DNA of 64,000 nucleotides from positions 105,603 through 169,602 of the forward strand of contig NZ_MBEQ01000056.1 of the NCBI RefSeq assembly GCF_001954135.1, read 5' to 3'. Origin of the DNA: Mycobacterium sp. GA-1841 (GTDB lineage Bacteria > Actinomycetota > Actinomycetes > Mycobacteriales > Mycobacteriaceae). Position numbers and translations under genes: made by a program. The notes under the pieces are model-generated. The model saw only the letters and a program-made list of their open reading frames with translations, had not been told where the DNA came from and made no database searches. Position 1 is the stretch's first letter. Each line of letters opens with the position of its first letter. Positions 63,145-64,000 of this stretch are shown piece after piece.

Positions 63145-63495
63145 GTGATCCAGCGCGAGACTCCGGCTCTGACGCATCGAAGCACCTCCGACACCCCTGT
63201 CGGACCAGTGCGGACCTGCATCGGGTGTCGGAAGCGAGAGTTGGCCGCCGAATTGCTTCGTGTGGTTGCGGTGACCGACGGGAATGGGACGAGTTCCGTG
63301 ACCGTTGATCCCACGGCCAGCCTGCCCGGGCGGGGTGCATGGCTGCATCCTGACCGCCAGTGCACGCAGTTGGCAGTTCGGCGACGAGCTTTCGTCCGAG
63401 CGTTGCGACTCACCGGTTCACCGGATACATCCGCAGTGATCGAGTACGTCGAAGGAATTCGGCCACCCGAGCACTCCGGTCAAGAGAACAGGTAG
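63145..63495 (+). CDS. ylxR: YlxR family RNA-binding protein
   Basis: A 116-residue DUF448/YlxR protein with the signature [11 protein letters not shown] and [13 protein letters not shown], which form a basic nucleic-acid-binding surface. YlxR sits between nusA and infB in many bacteria and has been linked to RNase P and transcription control. GTG start at a leaderless promoter. Equivalent to Rv2840c, with a slightly longer N-terminus. Confidence 0.88.
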   Translation: MIQRETPALTHRSTSDTPVGPVRTCIGCRKRELAAELLRVVAVTDGNGTSSVTVDPTASLPGRGAWLHPDRQCTQLAVRRRAFVRALRLTGSPDTSAVIEYVEGIRPPEHSGQENR

Positions 63496-63597
63496 CGAAG
63501 AACATGAGCACACCGTGAAGTCCCGATGACCATGCGTCATAGCTAAACCCGAGGCGCGGCGCCTACCACCGCTGTTGCCTCCAGACGAGGAGATGTA

Positions 63598-64000
63598 GTG
63601 GCAGGTAAGGCCCGTGTACACGAGTTGGCCAAGGAACTCGGTGTCACAAGCAAGGAACTCTTAGCCAAGCTCAAGGAGCAGGGCGAGTTCGTCAAGTCGG
63701 CGTCGTCCACGGTGGAACCGCCGGTCGCGCGTCGGTTGCGCGAATCTTTCGGCGCGAAGGCCGAAGCACGCTCGGGCGCGAAGAAGCCCGAGGACAAGCC
63801 GCGCCCCCAGGGTGGCGGTGCTCCCACGCCGGCCGCACCCAAGCCCGGCGCCCCCGCACCCAAGCCGGCTCCGGCCAAGCCCGCAGCCCCCGCGGCTCCG
63901 GCGGCTGAAGCTCCGGCGCCGGCCGCCCCGGCCCGACCCGCGGCTCCCAAGCCGGCGGCCCCGCAGCCCCCGGCGGCTCCGAGTGCTCCGGCCGCGGCGG
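63598..64000 (+). CDS. infB: Translation initiation factor IF-2 (5' part)
   Basis: The first 134 codons are in the window. The IF2_N domain ([22 protein letters not shown]) is followed by the long Ala/Pro/Lys low-complexity linker typical of actinobacterial IF-2; the GTPase part lies beyond the window. GTG start with GAGGAG 5 nt upstream. The 102-bp gap after ylxR shows no further promoter that I can support. Confidence 0.97.
   Translation, partial: MAGKARVHELAKELGVTSKELLAKLKEQGEFVKSASSTVEPPVARRLRESFGAKAEARSGAKKPEDKPRPQGGGAPTPAAPKPGAPAPKPAPAKPAAPAAPAAEAPAPAAPARPAAPKPAAPQPPAAPSAPAAA

Noticed and set aside
63543..63950. Leftward Ala/Gly-rich frame over the start of infB
   Set aside because: It is the complement of the Ala/Pro linker of IF-2; PE-like in composition only.
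1..64000. CRISPR array, tRNA genes, insertion sequences, prophage
   Set aside because: No spaced direct-repeat array, no cloverleaf-like sequence and no transposase or integrase domain was seen; the 53-bp, 27-bp and 24-bp repeats are contiguous tandem arrays without spacers.

Overview
The window is a stretch of chromosome from a GC-rich actinobacterium, almost certainly a fast-growing Mycobacterium (Mycolicibacterium group). The main reason is long-range synteny with the M. tuberculosis block Rv2876 to Rv2839c: DUF2631 protein, dxr, rip1, ispG, a GNAT, a lipoprotein PBP, mapB, glnA4, an amidotransferase, aldC, an SDR, nicT, mtr, a hydrolase, mqo, a GNAT, a Mg-chelatase-like protein, cobO, cobB, cysG, efpA, proS, two small alanine-rich proteins, rimP, nusA, ylxR and infB. 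They occur here in the same order, with accessory genes inserted and toxin-antitoxin genes absent. Mycothione reductase, an F420-dependent oxidoreductase and many leaderless GTG/ATG genes agree. I cannot name the species.

Layout. (1) 1-8800: accessory catabolic region. The tail of a cytochrome P450 is followed by a divergent pair: a leftward SMP-30 lactonase plus thioesterase, and a rightward seven-gene, mostly 4-bp-overlapping operon (NIPSNAP, P450, MDR dehydrogenase, HpcH aldolase, SDR, Baeyer-Villiger monooxygenase, HSL esterase). The set reads as hydroxylation, oxidation to ketone, ester or lactone formation, hydrolysis and retro-aldol cleavage of an unknown, probably cyclic, substrate. 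(2) 8900-15700: MinD/ParA-like ATPase, SRPBCC and DUF427 proteins, an unknown protein with a TesB-type thioesterase, DUF2631, photolyase, LLM oxidoreductase. (3) 15770-18352: two unknown membrane proteins facing each other. (4) 18487-26927: conserved housekeeping block (dxr-rip1-ispG-GNAT, PBP, DUF1707 protein, PaaI thioesterase, mapB). (5) 27007-38529: insertion relative to M. tuberculosis: cobQ, a lipoprotein, a hydrolase-like protein, the osmolyte pair asnO-ngg, a SWIM-SNF2 helicase and an amino acid permease. (6) 38732-43774: glnA4 operon that looks like a gamma-glutamylated amine pathway, ending in a GntR/FCD regulator. (7) 43784-49403: ArsR-type sensor, nickel/cobalt permease nicT, mtr and a hydrolase (leftward), mqo. 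(8) 49417-55024: GNAT, Mg-chelatase-like protein, cobO, cobB, cysG in one tight corrinoid/siroheme operon. (9) 55058-64000: efpA, a Tat-exported Yellow/MRJP-like protein, a PCD-VOC fusion, proS, a pair of ferritin-like proteins (leftward), rimP-nusA, ylxR and the start of infB.

Notable non-coding structure: a 53-bp perfect tandem duplication of the 3' end of ngg (MIRU/VNTR-like), a long, nearly perfect hairpin between mapB and cobQ, a 22-bp imperfect inverted repeat between two convergent genes, many TANNNT -10 boxes placed 5-8 nt before the start codon (leaderless transcripts), and three cases where the upstream gene's TAG stop codon is the first half of the next gene's -10 box. I saw no tRNA, rRNA, CRISPR array, insertion sequence or cobalamin riboswitch. 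No stretch longer than about 210 bp lacks a gene. Family assignments come from reading the proteins; no database search was run.
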